Source: CAZICM01 sp964537685 (GTDB lineage: Bacteria; Myxococcota_A; Polyangia; Polyangiales; Polyangiaceae). From it: a stretch of 64,000 nt of DNA. Shown in pieces: positions 1 through 9,633 of this stretch (the stretch's first letter is position 1; each line of letters opens with the position of its first letter). Both the position numbers and the translations under genes were made by a program. The DNA is taken from assembly GCA_964537685.1 (NCBI GenBank), contig CAZICM010000007.1, forward strand, positions 1-64,000, given 5' to 3'. The notes under the pieces are model-generated. The model did no database searches. It worked only from the letters and a program-made list of their open reading frames with translations, and was not told the origin of the DNA.

Positions 1-150
1 CTTCTTTACCAGCCTCGGCCGCTGCTCCACCCTTCGCCTCAGCGCCTTCTTTACCAGCCTCGGCCGCACCCCCACCGTCCGCTCCTGCTCCAGCCGCCGC
101 GCCTGCATCCGCGCCCGCTCCAGCCGCCGCACCCGCATCCGCGCCCGCCC
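1..150. repeat. Short tandem repeats in the Ala/Gly-rich tail of the coiled-coil gene
   Basis: A 22-bp sequence at 1-22 recurs exactly at 46-67 (period 45 bp, 15 codons), and a roughly 30-bp unit at 87-116 is repeated almost exactly at 117-146. Both periods are multiples of three, so copy-number change would lengthen or shorten the tail without a frameshift. The repeats encode Ala-Glu-Ala-Gly-Lys-Glu and Gly-Ala-Asp-Ala-Gly-Ala type units. Confidence 0.8.
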
Positions 151-2791
151 CGGCATCCCCACCCGTCCGCGCAGCCTGCGCTTCCTTCATCGCCTGCATC
201 GCGGTCTTCCCGGCCTCTTGCACAATCTCCTTGGCCTTCTGCAAACCAGCCGTCAGATTCTGCCCAGCCTCGCTCACCGCATCCCCAATCGCTTCCGCAG
301 CCTCCTTCACCTCACTCGCGGCTTTCTGCGCTTCCTGCGCCGCCTTCGTACACGCCGCCGACGCCTCCGACACCACCTCCGTCAGCTTCTCCTTCGCCTC
401 CGCAAGCACACTCTGCGCCTTCGCACCCTCCGACTGAACCTCCCCCACCGCCTGCGTCAGCACACCCACCATCGCCTGCGCCGCCGCTTCAAATTCCGCA
501 GGACCCAGCGCCGCCACACCCTGCTGCGCCGCCGCATTCACCATCGATTCCGCAATCGCCGCGCCCTTCGCCAACGCCTCGCCAACCTGCTTGTCCACCG
601 AGCTCAGCACATTGCCAATCGCCTCATCCAGCGACGTCGCAAGCCCAACCCGCTCCGCCAATCCTCCATCCACCGGTATCGCCGCCGTCAGCGCCGACAG
701 CTCGGCCTGCGCCTTCGCCAAAAAATCCGATGTAATCGACGTTGCAATCGATTGAATTTTATTCAATGCCGCGCTGGCCCGGGCCTGAATTTCATCCTTC
801 GTCGCATCAGCCACCCCTTGCAGGATGGCCAATTCGGTATCCAGAGCGGCCTTCCCCGTCACTTCCAGCTCATGAACCTGCGTCTTGAGCCGCTCCGTCA
901 GCTTTTGCGCCGTCTGCGCAAACGAAGCGCCCAAATCAACGAAACGCTTCACCGAATCGTCCACGGCCTTATTGAGCGTGGCCATCGTTTCATTGATTTG
1001 CTGCTCAATCATCGCCTTAAGCCCGGCAAATAAATCCTTAAACCGGACTTCCGCCTGCTCAATGGCGGATTTTATTTTCACCACCACATCATTATAAAAA
1101 GACTTCCCCGACGCTTTCAGCGTATCCGCCGCCTTTTGAATCGATGTCTTGCATTTCTCAATAAAGCCGGGGATTTTTTCTTTAATGGCTCCCGCCAATA
1201 AATCTTTCAATGCGGCAAAGGTGTCGGCCAATGCTTTCGTTTTCTTTTGAATACTCGCGGCCAGATCGGTCCCCACCTTCATGGCCTTCATCGCAATGCC
1301 GGGCCCCATTGCGGCAATTTTGCCGATAACCATCATGCCCTTGGCTTGAATTTGAGGCTTGAGCGCTGTCGCCTGCAGTTCAAATTCGGCGACTAATTTT
1401 TCCCCCTTCGCCTTGGTCTTCGCCTCGATATCGGCAATGGCCTTCTGGCCTTTTTCACGAATCTTTGAAATGACCGATGTATCTTCGCTATAGCCGGCAT
1501 TAATAAAATCGGCATAAGCATCATCGTGCCCCTTCGCGCCCTCCGCCGTTAAATCGCGCGCGATTTTATCGGCTTCCATATTGAGCTCGGCCTGCAAGGT
1601 CTTAATCTCGGCATTCATCTTGCCGCCGATTTCATCGACCGAAGCCTTTACCGACTCCTCCATCGACCGGAGGATCTCTTTGCAGCCCTGCTCAAAGGTA
1701 TCGAGAATCGAATTGACAGCCTTCTTAACCTCTTCCAGCGTCCCCAGCGTTAAATCCCGAATCTGCTCAACCACCTGATTGAGCAATTTATCGAGATCGG
1801 CCTGAACGCCCCGCACCATCGTAAATCCATCGGCGATAAGATTTTCGATCGTATTGGTCACCGTCAGCAGCGCTTCATCGAGCAGCTTGGCCGCGTCGGC
1901 AACAATGGTCTTCAGCATCGCCGCCAATTGTTCGACCGTCTGCTGCAGCGCATCATCCAGCCGCTTTAAAGCCTCTTGATTTGTCTTCTCGATACGAGCG
2001 GGCACTTCCGATATGGCCGAACTGACTTGTGCAAGCGTCGCCGTCACAGCCTCATCGGTTTGCTTCGTCAGCGATTTTATCGAATCCTGCACCTGCACAA
2101 TCGTCGCTTTCGCCGATTCATGCAGCGCTTTCGCCGTATCATCGATATTTTTTTCTGTATCGGTCTTGGCTTTATCCCCGCCGGGAACTTTCGCAAAAAG
2201 CGGCCCGAGCCGCGATTTCATCTCCGCGGCAATCCCATCGATTTTGGCATCCAATTCCTTCCCGAGCGCCCCGGTTTCCTGCACCGCCGCCTCGGCCTGC
2301 GCATTCATCGCTGCCAGAGCCGCGCCGGCCTTTTCCTGCGCCGTTTTGCCTGCCTCATCGACCTTGGCCTGCACCGGCTCCGACGCTTTTTTAATGGCAT
2401 CCGACGCCTGCGATTTAAGCTGATCCTTTAAATCCTTAATCTTCCCGCTGTATTCATCGACCAAACCATTCAGCGTACCCTGCGCCTGGGCAATGGCATC
2501 CTGGCCCATTTTTTTCAAATCGGGCGCCATGCCTTTCATTTTCGTTTCGGCTTCGGTAATGGCTTTATCGATACCCTGCGCAACCGTATTTTTGGTCTCG
2601 AGAACTTTTACATTCAGCTTCCCGAGCGTATCCTCAGCCGTCCCAATCACTTTATTGGTCGTATCGCGGACGGTGGACGTAGCCTTTAGCGTGGCGACCT
2701 CGGCTTTGTCGATTTGTTCGCCGGCAAAACGGCCTAATTGGCTAGGAAGGCTTTCTTTTTCCTGCGATCCGCTCGCGCCTGAATCCGCCAT
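1..2791 (-). CDS. Large coiled-coil, Ala-rich protein at the T6SS cargo end (partial, C-terminus beyond the window)
   Basis: Reading from an ATG at 2791 the minus frame stays open to base 1, giving at least 930 residues with no stop. The first 15 residues are MADSGASGSQEKESL, with no signal peptide. Almost the whole length is amphipathic helix rich in Ala, Lys, Glu, Thr and Gln, resembling apolipoprotein or tape-measure-like coiled coils. The last visible 60 residues become Ala/Gly/Asp-rich with short tandem repeats. It is the last visible gene of the vgrG-MORN-PAAR-like run, 53 bp after the PAAR-like gene, so it is probably a T6SS cargo or cargo-associated protein whose active domain, if any, lies beyond the edge. 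No family was recognised and the function is inference from position. Confidence 0.75.
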   Translation of the reverse strand, partial: MADSGASGSQEKESLPSQLGRFAGEQIDKAEVATLKATSTVRDTTNKVIGTAEDTLGKLNVKVLETKNTVAQGIDKAITEAETKMKGMAPDLKKMGQDAIAQAQGTLNGLVDEYSGKIKDLKDQLKSQASDAIKKASEPVQAKVDEAGKTAQEKAGAALAAMNAQAEAAVQETGALGKELDAKIDGIAAEMKSRLGPLFAKVPGGDKAKTDTEKNIDDTAKALHESAKATIVQVQDSIKSLTKQTDEAVTATLAQVSSAISEVPARIEKTNQEALKRLDDALQQTVEQLAAMLKTIVADAAKLLDEALLTVTNTIENLIADGFTMVRGVQADLDKLLNQVVEQIRDLTLGTLEEVKKAVNSILDTFEQGCKEILRSMEESVKASVDEIGGKMNAEIKTLQAELNMEADKIARDLTAEGAKGHDDAYADFINAGYSEDTSVISKIREKGQKAIADIEAKTKAKGEKLVAEFELQATALKPQIQAKGMMVIGKIAAMGPGIAMKAMKVGTDLAASIQKKTKALADTFAALKDLLAGAIKEKIPGFIEKCKTSIQKAADTLKASGKSFYNDVVVKIKSAIEQAEVRFKDLFAGLKAMIEQQINETMATLNKAVDDSVKRFVDLGASFAQTAQKLTERLKTQVHELEVTGKAALDTELAILQGVADATKDEIQARASAALNKIQSIATSITSDFLAKAQAELSALTAAIPVDGGLAERVGLATSLDEAIGNVLSSVDKQVGEALAKGAAIAESMVNAAAQQGVAALGPAEFEAAAQAMVGVLTQAVGEVQSEGAKAQSVLAEAKEKLTEVVSEASAACTKAAQEAQKAASEVKEAAEAIGDAVSEAGQNLTAGLQKAKEIVQEAGKTAMQAMKEAQAARTGGDAGAGADAGAAAGAGADAGAAAGAGADGGGAAEAGKEGAEAKGGAAAEAGKE

Positions 2792-2844
2792 GACGCCTCG
2801 ACTTCCTCAATCCCGCTGTCCGTGAAACCAAAGCGGCGCAAAGG

Positions 2845-3234
2845 CTAGGGAACCATCGCCGTAAATTGACCAGGCACCGTTATTTGAATAACGCCGGCCC
2901 AATTGCACATTAGCTTTGATGAATTATTCAATGCAGGCATATTCGCTAACAATACGGTCGGCGCTCCGGGCACCCAGGGCGCGGCCGTAACGGGAATACA
3001 GGGCATGGGCGTCAGCACACCCATTGCGGCCGCCGTCGCCGCAGCCACCATGGGATTGGCCAGGCTTTGGCACATCCCAAAAGGCATTACATTCATCATG
3101 GGCTTATTATCCATGATATTGGCATAGGGCCCCGCGCTTCCCATTGTCTTATTGAGAGGCAATACAACAAGGCTGCTCGGCGCCATTCCAAAAGAACACG
3201 TCATCATTGCGCCCATGCACACATGCATGCCCAT
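2845..3234 (-). CDS. PAAR-like protein (DUF4280 type), T6SS spike-tip candidate
   Basis: This 129-residue protein opens MGMHVCMGAMMTCSFGMAPS and contains PFGMCQSLANP, CIPVTAAPW and a late Cys-Asn-Trp. That is the Cys/Met/Pro/Gly-rich layout of DUF4280 (PAAR-like) proteins. Classical PAAR proteins cap the VgrG trimer and can carry effectors, and DUF4280 members are thought to play the same role. There is no signal peptide or added toxin domain, so it would be a bare tip. It lies 3 bp downstream of the MORN-repeat gene in the vgrG cargo run, which supports the T6SS link. Confidence 0.82.
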   Translation of the reverse strand: MGMHVCMGAMMTCSFGMAPSSLVVLPLNKTMGSAGPYANIMDNKPMMNVMPFGMCQSLANPMVAAATAAAMGVLTPMPCIPVTAAPWVPGAPTVLLANMPALNNSSKLMCNWAGVIQITVPGQFTAMVP

Positions 3235-3237
3235 GGC

Positions 3238-4002
3238 TTAACCTCCACCCGAGATTTTCCCGGCAATTTTCGACAGAACCGAACCTTTTTTCGAACCCCC
3301 TTCACCCGGAGGCGGCTTTACTCTTCCATCTTCATCGTATTCAATAGGATCACCGCGGAGTTCGCCCCCTTTATAATACGCCTTTGTGCGAAGCGCCCCG
3401 CTTTCATAATAGCTCAGGCATTCGCCTTCTTTATTGTCATCTTTATAGAATGCCGTCTCCCGCACCGTACCATTTAAATGGTATTCCGTGGCAGGCCCAT
3501 ACAATTTATCATCGCGGTAGTTCACTTTGCGCAGCAGCTTGCCTTTTCCATCGAAAAACTGCGCTTCCCCGTTTAGTTTCCCATTCTCGTAGGAAGAGCG
3601 GATTAGATCCTTGCCTTTATCATCGAATGAAACGAATGCTCCATGCTGTTTACCATTGACATACATCATTTTCGAACGGAGCTTGCCATCGATATAGATC
3701 TGCAATTCGCCCGTTAATTTTCCCTCATTAAAATTCGAGCGCTGAACAAACTTCCCCGCCTCATCGAAGGCCAATGTCTCGCCGTGCAATACGCCTTTTT
3801 TAAATTGCGAGCTGATCAATTCGCGGCCGCTCTCGGCATGATAGGTGATGGACGGCCCTTCCAAAACGCCGTCTTTGTATGTTGCTTTGTGAACGAGGCG
3901 CTCCTCTTCATCGTAGGACAAAACCTCTCCTTCGAGCTTTCCGTCCTCGATATTGGCCTTCATGCGCATTTTGCCGTTGTCGTGCCGCTCAATCAGCTCC
4001 AT
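3238..4002 (-). CDS. MORN-repeat protein (YwqK-antitoxin-like)
   Basis: This 254-residue protein consists almost wholly of about ten repeats of roughly 20-23 residues with cores such as NGKLNGEAQFFD, KDGVLEGPSITY and YKGGELRGDPIEY. These match the variant MORN repeats of the YwqK-type family. A short basic Gly/Ser tail follows. MORN repeats fold as beta-hairpin ribbons that mediate binding. The gene lies between vgrG and the PAAR-like gene, so it may be a cargo adaptor, an effector or an immunity protein. The sequence does not decide which. No signal peptide is seen, so it should act in the cytoplasm or be exported by the T6SS itself. Confidence 0.8.
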   Translation of the reverse strand: MELIERHDNGKMRMKANIEDGKLEGEVLSYDEEERLVHKATYKDGVLEGPSITYHAESGRELISSQFKKGVLHGETLAFDEAGKFVQRSNFNEGKLTGELQIYIDGKLRSKMMYVNGKQHGAFVSFDDKGKDLIRSSYENGKLNGEAQFFDGKGKLLRKVNYRDDKLYGPATEYHLNGTVRETAFYKDDNKEGECLSYYESGALRTKAYYKGGELRGDPIEYDEDGRVKPPPGEGGSKKGSVLSKIAGKISGGG

Positions 4003-4082
4003 GCCTTTGCCTCATCCTCACGCTCGCCCATTTATGCATTTACCGCCTATACAAATCCTATGCAATCAACACTCAATTTTAA

Positions 4083-6074
4083 CTAATTGATCTTTACGAG
4101 GCCGCCCTTCACCGTCAGCATGCCGCCTCCATCGACCGTACCCATCGCAGCGCCCTTCAATTCGAACGAAACGCCGCCCTCGATTTTCATCGCAATGCCA
4201 GCCTTCAGCTTCATATTCATGCCAGCCTTCGCTTCCATATCCATGCCCGCTTCGACCTTAAGCCCCATACCGCTCTTGATGGTCATGTCCTTGGCTGACT
4301 TAATGGTTACGGTGCCCGTCACATCGATCAATAAATTACCCTTCACCTTCAGCGTGTAATCACCCTTCACGTCCTGGGTAAAATTCGCCTTATTGGTATA
4401 GGTTTCATCGCCCTCGACCGTGGTCGTCCGCGTACCTTTTATTTTATAGGTTTCATTGCCTTTTGTGACTTCAACCGTACGATTTCCCTTAGCAATCGTA
4501 AGCGATTCATTTCCTTCTTCGACCTTTACGGTGACGTTATTTTTAACGGTCTCGGTCTTGTCGTGCTTAATCGTAATGGTCCAGTCATTTTCGACCAAAA
4601 GTTTCATATCCTTTTGGGCGTGCATATAAAACTCTTCGCTGTCTTTCTTATCCTCGAAGCGAATTTCATTGCCCGCGTCGCCCTTCTTTGAAGAGCGGGA
4701 AAGCAGCGTGCTTTTCGTCGCATTATCGGGAAGCGCATAGGGCACGGTCTGCTCGGCATTGTAGACCGAGCCCGTGATCAGCGGGCGATCGGGGTCGCCG
4801 GACAAAAAACTAACAATGACTTCCTGGCCAATGCGCGGCAAATACAGCGCTCCCCACGATTTGCCCGCCCACGATTGCGCCACCCGGATAAAACACGAGC
4901 TCTTTTCGTCTTTCTTTCCTTTTCTATCCCAATAAAATTGGACCTTAATCCTTCCGTATTTATCGGTCCAGATTTCCTCGCCGCTTTTGCCGACGACGAG
5001 CGCCGTTTGCGCGCCGGGCACAAAGGGTTTCAGCATCAGCCGCGGCGGCCGGAAAGGAACATCTTTGGGAAACGCATCGAAGGTATTGGAGTAGGTTTGA
5101 TGCGTGGCCGAATGGACGACGCTTTTTATAATATAATCGGCATTGGCATCATCCCGGTCGTATTCAGACAGCGCAAAGGCATGGCCGGCTGAAAATGCCC
5201 TGCACATGCTTTTTCCTGTAATGCGCTTGCCATACGCTTCCTCGGCCTCGATGCGCAGCTTGGCCCGGGATTCTCCATCGCTTTTTTGCAAATATGTCCC
5301 GGGAAACTCAAACATTTTTAGCTTGCCGCCTTCGCCGTCGGCTTTGGCCAGAAGCGAAGTGCTCGGCGTTTCAAAGTTGTAATCGGTCATCTCATAGGAA
5401 CCCGGAACAACTTGCTGTTCCACGGTGCATTCGATAACGCTTTGCTCATTCAGGCCCGAATGCTGCTGACCGGTATATTTTGCACCGTCAAAATCGGGGC
5501 AATCCGGGCAAGCCGAGCTGTCATCCGATAATACCAGCGTATGCTTGCCATCCTCGTGCTTGAAATAATAAAAAATGCCTTCGTCTTCCATTAAGCGCGA
5601 AATAAAATTAAATGCGCTCTCCTGATATTGGACGCAATACTCCCGTTTTGAATAGCTACCCGAACATTCATTTTTAAAATCGGAAAAGCCAAATTCATTG
5701 AATAGCTCTTCAATGATTTCGACGGCACTCTTCTCTTGAAAAATGCGGCAATCCTTGGTGCGGGTGAGCATCCAAAACCAAGGATAAAGCTCGGCCCTAT
5801 AGGTCGTGAGTTTGCCCGCGCGGCCCGCTTGAACAAAGCGCCCCGCAATGCCGTGAAAATAGCGGAACTTCCCGCCCGAAAGCTGAACCTTTACCGTGAC
5901 CCCTTTGCCGATGATCTTCTTAAAATCGAGCGCCTTGTCGGACGCGACCATTTCAAGATCGAAGCGAAATAGGCTGCTGATGCGCTCTTCGCCAAAGAAA
6001 CTCACAAGCAAAAGCTTGTCGGCGCCAAAGGGCGTCGTCACCGCCAGGATTGAGTTCTCCTGAGAGAAAGCCAT
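4083..6074 (-). CDS. vgrG: VgrG spike protein (TssI)
   Basis: VgrG forms the trimeric spike at the head of the Hcp tube. The 663-residue product has the usual order: gp27-like N-terminus (from LLLVSFFGEERISSLFRFDL), the FxxRLMEDEGIFYYF segment near residues 158-172, the gp5 OB-fold (EEIWTDKYGRIKVQFYWDR near 365-385), then a beta-helix of short Val/Lys/Gly repeats (TVEVTKGNETYKI and similar) to the end. The length is typical for a VgrG without an effector extension. It begins 56 bp after tssG and leads into the MORN, PAAR-like and coiled-coil genes, which probably supply its tip and cargo. Confidence 0.96.
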   Translation of the reverse strand: MAFSQENSILAVTTPFGADKLLLVSFFGEERISSLFRFDLEMVASDKALDFKKIIGKGVTVKVQLSGGKFRYFHGIAGRFVQAGRAGKLTTYRAELYPWFWMLTRTKDCRIFQEKSAVEIIEELFNEFGFSDFKNECSGSYSKREYCVQYQESAFNFISRLMEDEGIFYYFKHEDGKHTLVLSDDSSACPDCPDFDGAKYTGQQHSGLNEQSVIECTVEQQVVPGSYEMTDYNFETPSTSLLAKADGEGGKLKMFEFPGTYLQKSDGESRAKLRIEAEEAYGKRITGKSMCRAFSAGHAFALSEYDRDDANADYIIKSVVHSATHQTYSNTFDAFPKDVPFRPPRLMLKPFVPGAQTALVVGKSGEEIWTDKYGRIKVQFYWDRKGKKDEKSSCFIRVAQSWAGKSWGALYLPRIGQEVIVSFLSGDPDRPLITGSVYNAEQTVPYALPDNATKSTLLSRSSKKGDAGNEIRFEDKKDSEEFYMHAQKDMKLLVENDWTITIKHDKTETVKNNVTVKVEEGNESLTIAKGNRTVEVTKGNETYKIKGTRTTTVEGDETYTNKANFTQDVKGDYTLKVKGNLLIDVTGTVTIKSAKDMTIKSGMGLKVEAGMDMEAKAGMNMKLKAGIAMKIEGGVSFELKGAAMGTVDGGGMLTVKGGLVKIN

Positions 6075-6130
6075 CGTCCCGCCATCTTATGCCCGGCTGT
6101 CCGCTTCGCCTATCATTTTTTTCAGGGGTC

Positions 6131-7318
6131 TTACAGGCCCGCCGCAGCTTCTCCGGGCGCCGCGCCCTCGTTCGCGCCCCGCTGACCTTCACTGCCGTTT
6201 CTTCTTCCGCGCGCGAGCACCTGAGCCACCACATCGCGCGAAAGCGTGACCGTGGGCGCCCGCAGCGGACTGCGCCCCGCCCAAGCCGTGTAGCGCAAGA
6301 GGTTGGTGGGCTTGCGGCCAAGCCTGGTCTGCTCGACCGAGCCCGGCTCCAGCACGAGGCAAATGGAAAAATCGAGGCCATTGCCAATATAGAGGCGTAT
6401 CAATTGGCATAGGGGAAGCAGTGCATTGCCGCCGGGTAAGAATTCAAGAAAAGCCTCGCGCTTCAGCGGGCCCACGCGAATTTCAAAGCTCGCGGTCTGA
6501 TCCCACACCCTTGTTCCAATCATTGCGCTCTGCCCAAGAAGCCTATTTTTGCCGGATGGACCGATGGCCGTCTGATCTTCTTCCTCGAGTGGATAGTAAC
6601 CGCCGGTAAGCTGAATACCTTCGAAGGGAACGCGGAATTGGTGGCGCAGGATGGCCAAAAGATCGGTCATTGAACGCACTTGTTTTACAAAGGCGCCCGC
6701 GCAATGTAGAATATGGCTGTAATACGATAGAGTTTCTTTCTGAAAAATGGCGGGCGAGAGTCCAACCAGTGAAAACAGCGCCCGCGTTGCATGATCGGCA
6801 ATAGGCTCATTTACACCCAGGCCAATCTGATGCTGTTTTTTAATACGATAGGCGATTGATACGATACGATGATTAAATATATCTAGAAAATCCCGCGCTG
6901 CGGTATCCTTTCGCGAAGCGCGCTGAAGAATGAGTTCGGCGAACGGAGCGGGCAAAGGGCCGAGTGCCCCTGCAAGGCTCAGAAAATTGATGAGCATCGA
7001 ATACGGTGGCCGAGCATGGGGCGGATGGCCCGAAGGATAATCATTGTCGCGGAGGGAATCGATATCCGTGGTTGGAAAGGCCAACGAGAGCGTGGAGTGA
7101 AAGCGGAGGGCTTCTTTCGAGGGTTCGCCGGTTGCACCAATATCAACGAATTGGCGCTGCCATAGGGGATTTTCGTTTGCGTCGCCGCGCTGGAGCCCCC
7201 GCGGCCGATGCACCATTTTTTCGATGAGGGCGACAGCCTGAAAGAAATCGAAGCTATGCGCTTCGCGCATGAGCCAATCGATTACAGAAGGGCTTTTTCT
7301 CCAACCATGGGCGGCCAT
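6131..7318 (-). CDS. tssG: T6SS baseplate subunit TssG
   Basis: TssG (ImpH/VasB family) joins TssE, TssF and TssK to form the baseplate wedge. The 395-residue product has the characteristic opening SFDFFQAVALIEKM, the HPPHARPPYSMLINFLSLAGALGPLP segment (positions 95-120) and a C-terminal LGRKPTNLLRYTAW motif. It overlaps the end of tssF by 37 bp; the ATG at 7318 was kept because it puts the conserved FFQA block near residue 27, as in the family. The Ala/Gly-rich tail (residues 375-395) is slightly longer than usual. Confidence 0.95.
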   Translation of the reverse strand: MAAHGWRKSPSVIDWLMREAHSFDFFQAVALIEKMVHRPRGLQRGDANENPLWQRQFVDIGATGEPSKEALRFHSTLSLAFPTTDIDSLRDNDYPSGHPPHARPPYSMLINFLSLAGALGPLPAPFAELILQRASRKDTAARDFLDIFNHRIVSIAYRIKKQHQIGLGVNEPIADHATRALFSLVGLSPAIFQKETLSYYSHILHCAGAFVKQVRSMTDLLAILRHQFRVPFEGIQLTGGYYPLEEEDQTAIGPSGKNRLLGQSAMIGTRVWDQTASFEIRVGPLKREAFLEFLPGGNALLPLCQLIRLYIGNGLDFSICLVLEPGSVEQTRLGRKPTNLLRYTAWAGRSPLRAPTVTLSRDVVAQVLARGRRNGSEGQRGANEGAAPGEAAAGL

Positions 7319-9111
7319 TTTTTCAATGCCTCTTTGTGTTTATTGCCGAAAAGAAAAAGCTCCGTGAAGGTATTGATATGCGCGTAAAGCGCAAGAAAGC
7401 TGCTGAGCACCGAGCCAAATAAAATAGGACTCGAGCCTTTGAACTGGTCTTCATCGATGGTCACGGTTACGCGCGTTCCCCGGCAGAGCCCGCGCCATGC
7501 GTCGCGTCCGATGCGGCGGGTAACTTGTTCAGAGCGCACTTCGAGGATGCCCTGAATTTGTTTATCGGCCTGAGGCGAGTCGGCGAATAGATAGGAACGG
7601 AGGATTTCCCTGAGCGCTTTTCGGCCTTCCTCGGCGTCGGAGAGCGATAGATGATTGAGCGATAGGTTTGAAATCAGCCGCCAAAGCGCCTGGCCTCCGA
7701 GCGGCAGATCCAATTGCGGAGAGGGTTTGGTAATGCATTTGATCTGCGCCGGATATGAGCCTTTTTCGAATTGAAGGACACTTCCATCGGACATTTCAGT
7801 GGCTAAATCGCGGTTTGTGCAGAGCAGGGTCGCGTAAGCGACATTGGACGGCGGTTTTAAGGGATGGAAGTCTAAATCGACAAAGCTGAGGTACACATCG
7901 CTTCCAGGGATATCGGCGCGCTCTGCGGGGGCTCTCCTGGAAAACCAAAATGCCTGGTGGGTGCCGCCCGAAATAAAATGCGAATTCGAAAAGAAAGGTT
8001 CGTACGCCACGGCTTTAGGATCGACAGGCGAAGTGGCTGTGACTTTCTCGATTGAATAAACCTCGGTCACGCGCTCGCGCCGGGAATCCGCAATCAGGCG
8101 GTATTCGCGCCGGCTATGATCGAGCCTGATGGGTTCGGATATCTTGGGAAATAAATTAATGATAGGCGTGCATCCCAGTTTGAAGGTCGTTTCTCTTACG
8201 GCGACGCCGGGAGGCGGCCTTTGTTTTAAAAATATAAGGATATCGCATTCTTTTGAATTGGGCAGTTCGTCAAACTCAATATCAAAGAAATGAAATTTCT
8301 CGGGGAATACGAGATACTCCTGCATAATGCGATAACCCGAGTGGGCATGCGCGGGATAGGATAGCGTGTCTTCATCCCGTTTAAATCCTACAGGATGGAT
8401 TTGGCATTGAATCGTTTTTCTCTCCGGATCATCGCTGGTCATGAGCACCATTTCGGTTTGGCCGAAGAGAAGATCGTACAGATCCTGAGTCGGCTGGCCT
8501 GAGCCGGCGATGTGAAATCGAAGGCTGCGCAGCGGGCGGGCCAGCGCAGGATCGTCGGCTTCTTCGCGGAGCGCGCGAAGCGATTCCTCGCTTGTTTGAA
8601 GGCGAATCCGAATCGCGGCCATGGCTGTCGTGCGGCGGTCCAAATCGAGGCTCTCAGGCGCCACGGTCTCGGCGCTCGTCATCTCGAGCGGCCAGAGCAT
8701 CACCGGATACGAGGTCCTAAAGCGGCAAACAGGCCCGCTCGCAGCCTCCGCAAACAAAGGCGTGTTCTTGGGAATGAGCTTGCCCGAGGTGAGTTTCGCC
8801 CCGCGGGGCAGCCGCATATGCGCGATGGCCATGGCCGGTACAGGCGCGCCATATTGAGGATAGAGAACGCCAAGCAATGCCGTCGCAAATTCGGGGTATT
8901 CGCTGTCCAGGCGCTGCTGAAGGCGCGCCGTGAGAAAGGCAAACGATTCGAGCAAGCGTTCGATATGAGGGTCGGAGCACTGTGAACCCGCAATGCCCAG
9001 GCGCGACGCGATTTTTGGATACGTCTCGGCAAACTCAACACCCGCTTCGCGCAGATAGGTCAGTTCGCGGACGAAGTAGTCTAAAAACTCTGCGCCCTCA
9101 GCACTGCTCAT
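7282..9111 (-). CDS. tssF: T6SS baseplate subunit TssF
   Basis: TssF (ImpG/VasA family) is the large wedge protein of the T6SS baseplate. The 609-residue product starts with the typical LDYFVRELTYLREAGVEFA, followed by YPKIASRLGIAG, DPHIERLLESFAFLTARL and LLGVLYPQYGAPVPAMAI. All are hallmark N-terminal blocks of the family. The length fits (about 580-620). Its ATG overlaps the tssE stop by 4 bp, so the two are probably translationally coupled. Confidence 0.96.
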   Translation of the reverse strand: MSSAEGAEFLDYFVRELTYLREAGVEFAETYPKIASRLGIAGSQCSDPHIERLLESFAFLTARLQQRLDSEYPEFATALLGVLYPQYGAPVPAMAIAHMRLPRGAKLTSGKLIPKNTPLFAEAASGPVCRFRTSYPVMLWPLEMTSAETVAPESLDLDRRTTAMAAIRIRLQTSEESLRALREEADDPALARPLRSLRFHIAGSGQPTQDLYDLLFGQTEMVLMTSDDPERKTIQCQIHPVGFKRDEDTLSYPAHAHSGYRIMQEYLVFPEKFHFFDIEFDELPNSKECDILIFLKQRPPPGVAVRETTFKLGCTPIINLFPKISEPIRLDHSRREYRLIADSRRERVTEVYSIEKVTATSPVDPKAVAYEPFFSNSHFISGGTHQAFWFSRRAPAERADIPGSDVYLSFVDLDFHPLKPPSNVAYATLLCTNRDLATEMSDGSVLQFEKGSYPAQIKCITKPSPQLDLPLGGQALWRLISNLSLNHLSLSDAEEGRKALREILRSYLFADSPQADKQIQGILEVRSEQVTRRIGRDAWRGLCRGTRVTVTIDEDQFKGSSPILFGSVLSSFLALYAHINTFTELFLFGNKHKEALKKWPPMVGEKALL

Positions 9112-9608
9112 GAACCCTTCCCTCCAGCCGCAGGGCCTTGATGGCCGGAATCTCCGCCAATGGCCAAAGTAAATGACAACGGCTCCATCATCTGATCCAG
9201 CATCACCGCGGCATCGATGGTGATCTCGAGCCTAGAGCCTGGTTCAGGCCACTTCACGATATCCACCACGACGTTGTGCAAGCGCGGCTCAAAAGCCTCA
9301 ATGGTGCGCTCAATGATTTTCGTCACCCGTTTGCGATCGCTTTCGCGGAGCACTTGGCGCCCGCCTTGATCCAAATCGGGCAGGCCATAGTCCAATATCG
9401 TGGCCTCCCGCGTGAGCGCTGTATCGCCCGGCACCGTGCAGCGCGAGTTGAGCAGCCGCATCAGTTCGCGGTGCAAGGACTCGTAGAGTCTTTCGCGATC
9501 GTAGCCCCGGAAAGGCGTCTTCTCGGGCTTTTCAAAAGGGCGGCCGCCCGCGAGCCGATCGAACAACAGCGCCGGCGCTACGTCTTTAGGCCCCCAAGAC
9601 TGATCCAT
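9108..9608 (-). CDS. tssE: T6SS baseplate subunit TssE (gp25-like)
   Basis: TssE is the gp25-like lysozyme-fold wedge protein that starts sheath assembly. The 166-residue product has the gp25 signatures: LLNSRC followed by TILDYGLPDL near residues 70-95, IIERTIEAFEPRL (about 110-122) and a late TIDAAV. The N-terminus (LLFDRLAGG) also matches. It lies between hcp and tssF, overlapping tssF by 4 bp, and is separated from hcp by a strong hairpin. Confidence 0.94.
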   Translation of the reverse strand: MDQSWGPKDVAPALLFDRLAGGRPFEKPEKTPFRGYDRERLYESLHRELMRLLNSRCTVPGDTALTREATILDYGLPDLDQGGRQVLRESDRKRVTKIIERTIEAFEPRLHNVVVDIVKWPEPGSRLEITIDAAVMLDQMMEPLSFTLAIGGDSGHQGPAAGGKGS

Positions 9609-9633
9609 AAGGCTTCAATTACCCCAAAATAGG

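Noticed and set aside
218..2825. Several plus-strand open frames over the coiled-coil gene
   Set aside because: They are antisense shadows of the long minus frame, which stays open over the whole stretch. They are Arg- or Ser-rich and have no ribosome site.
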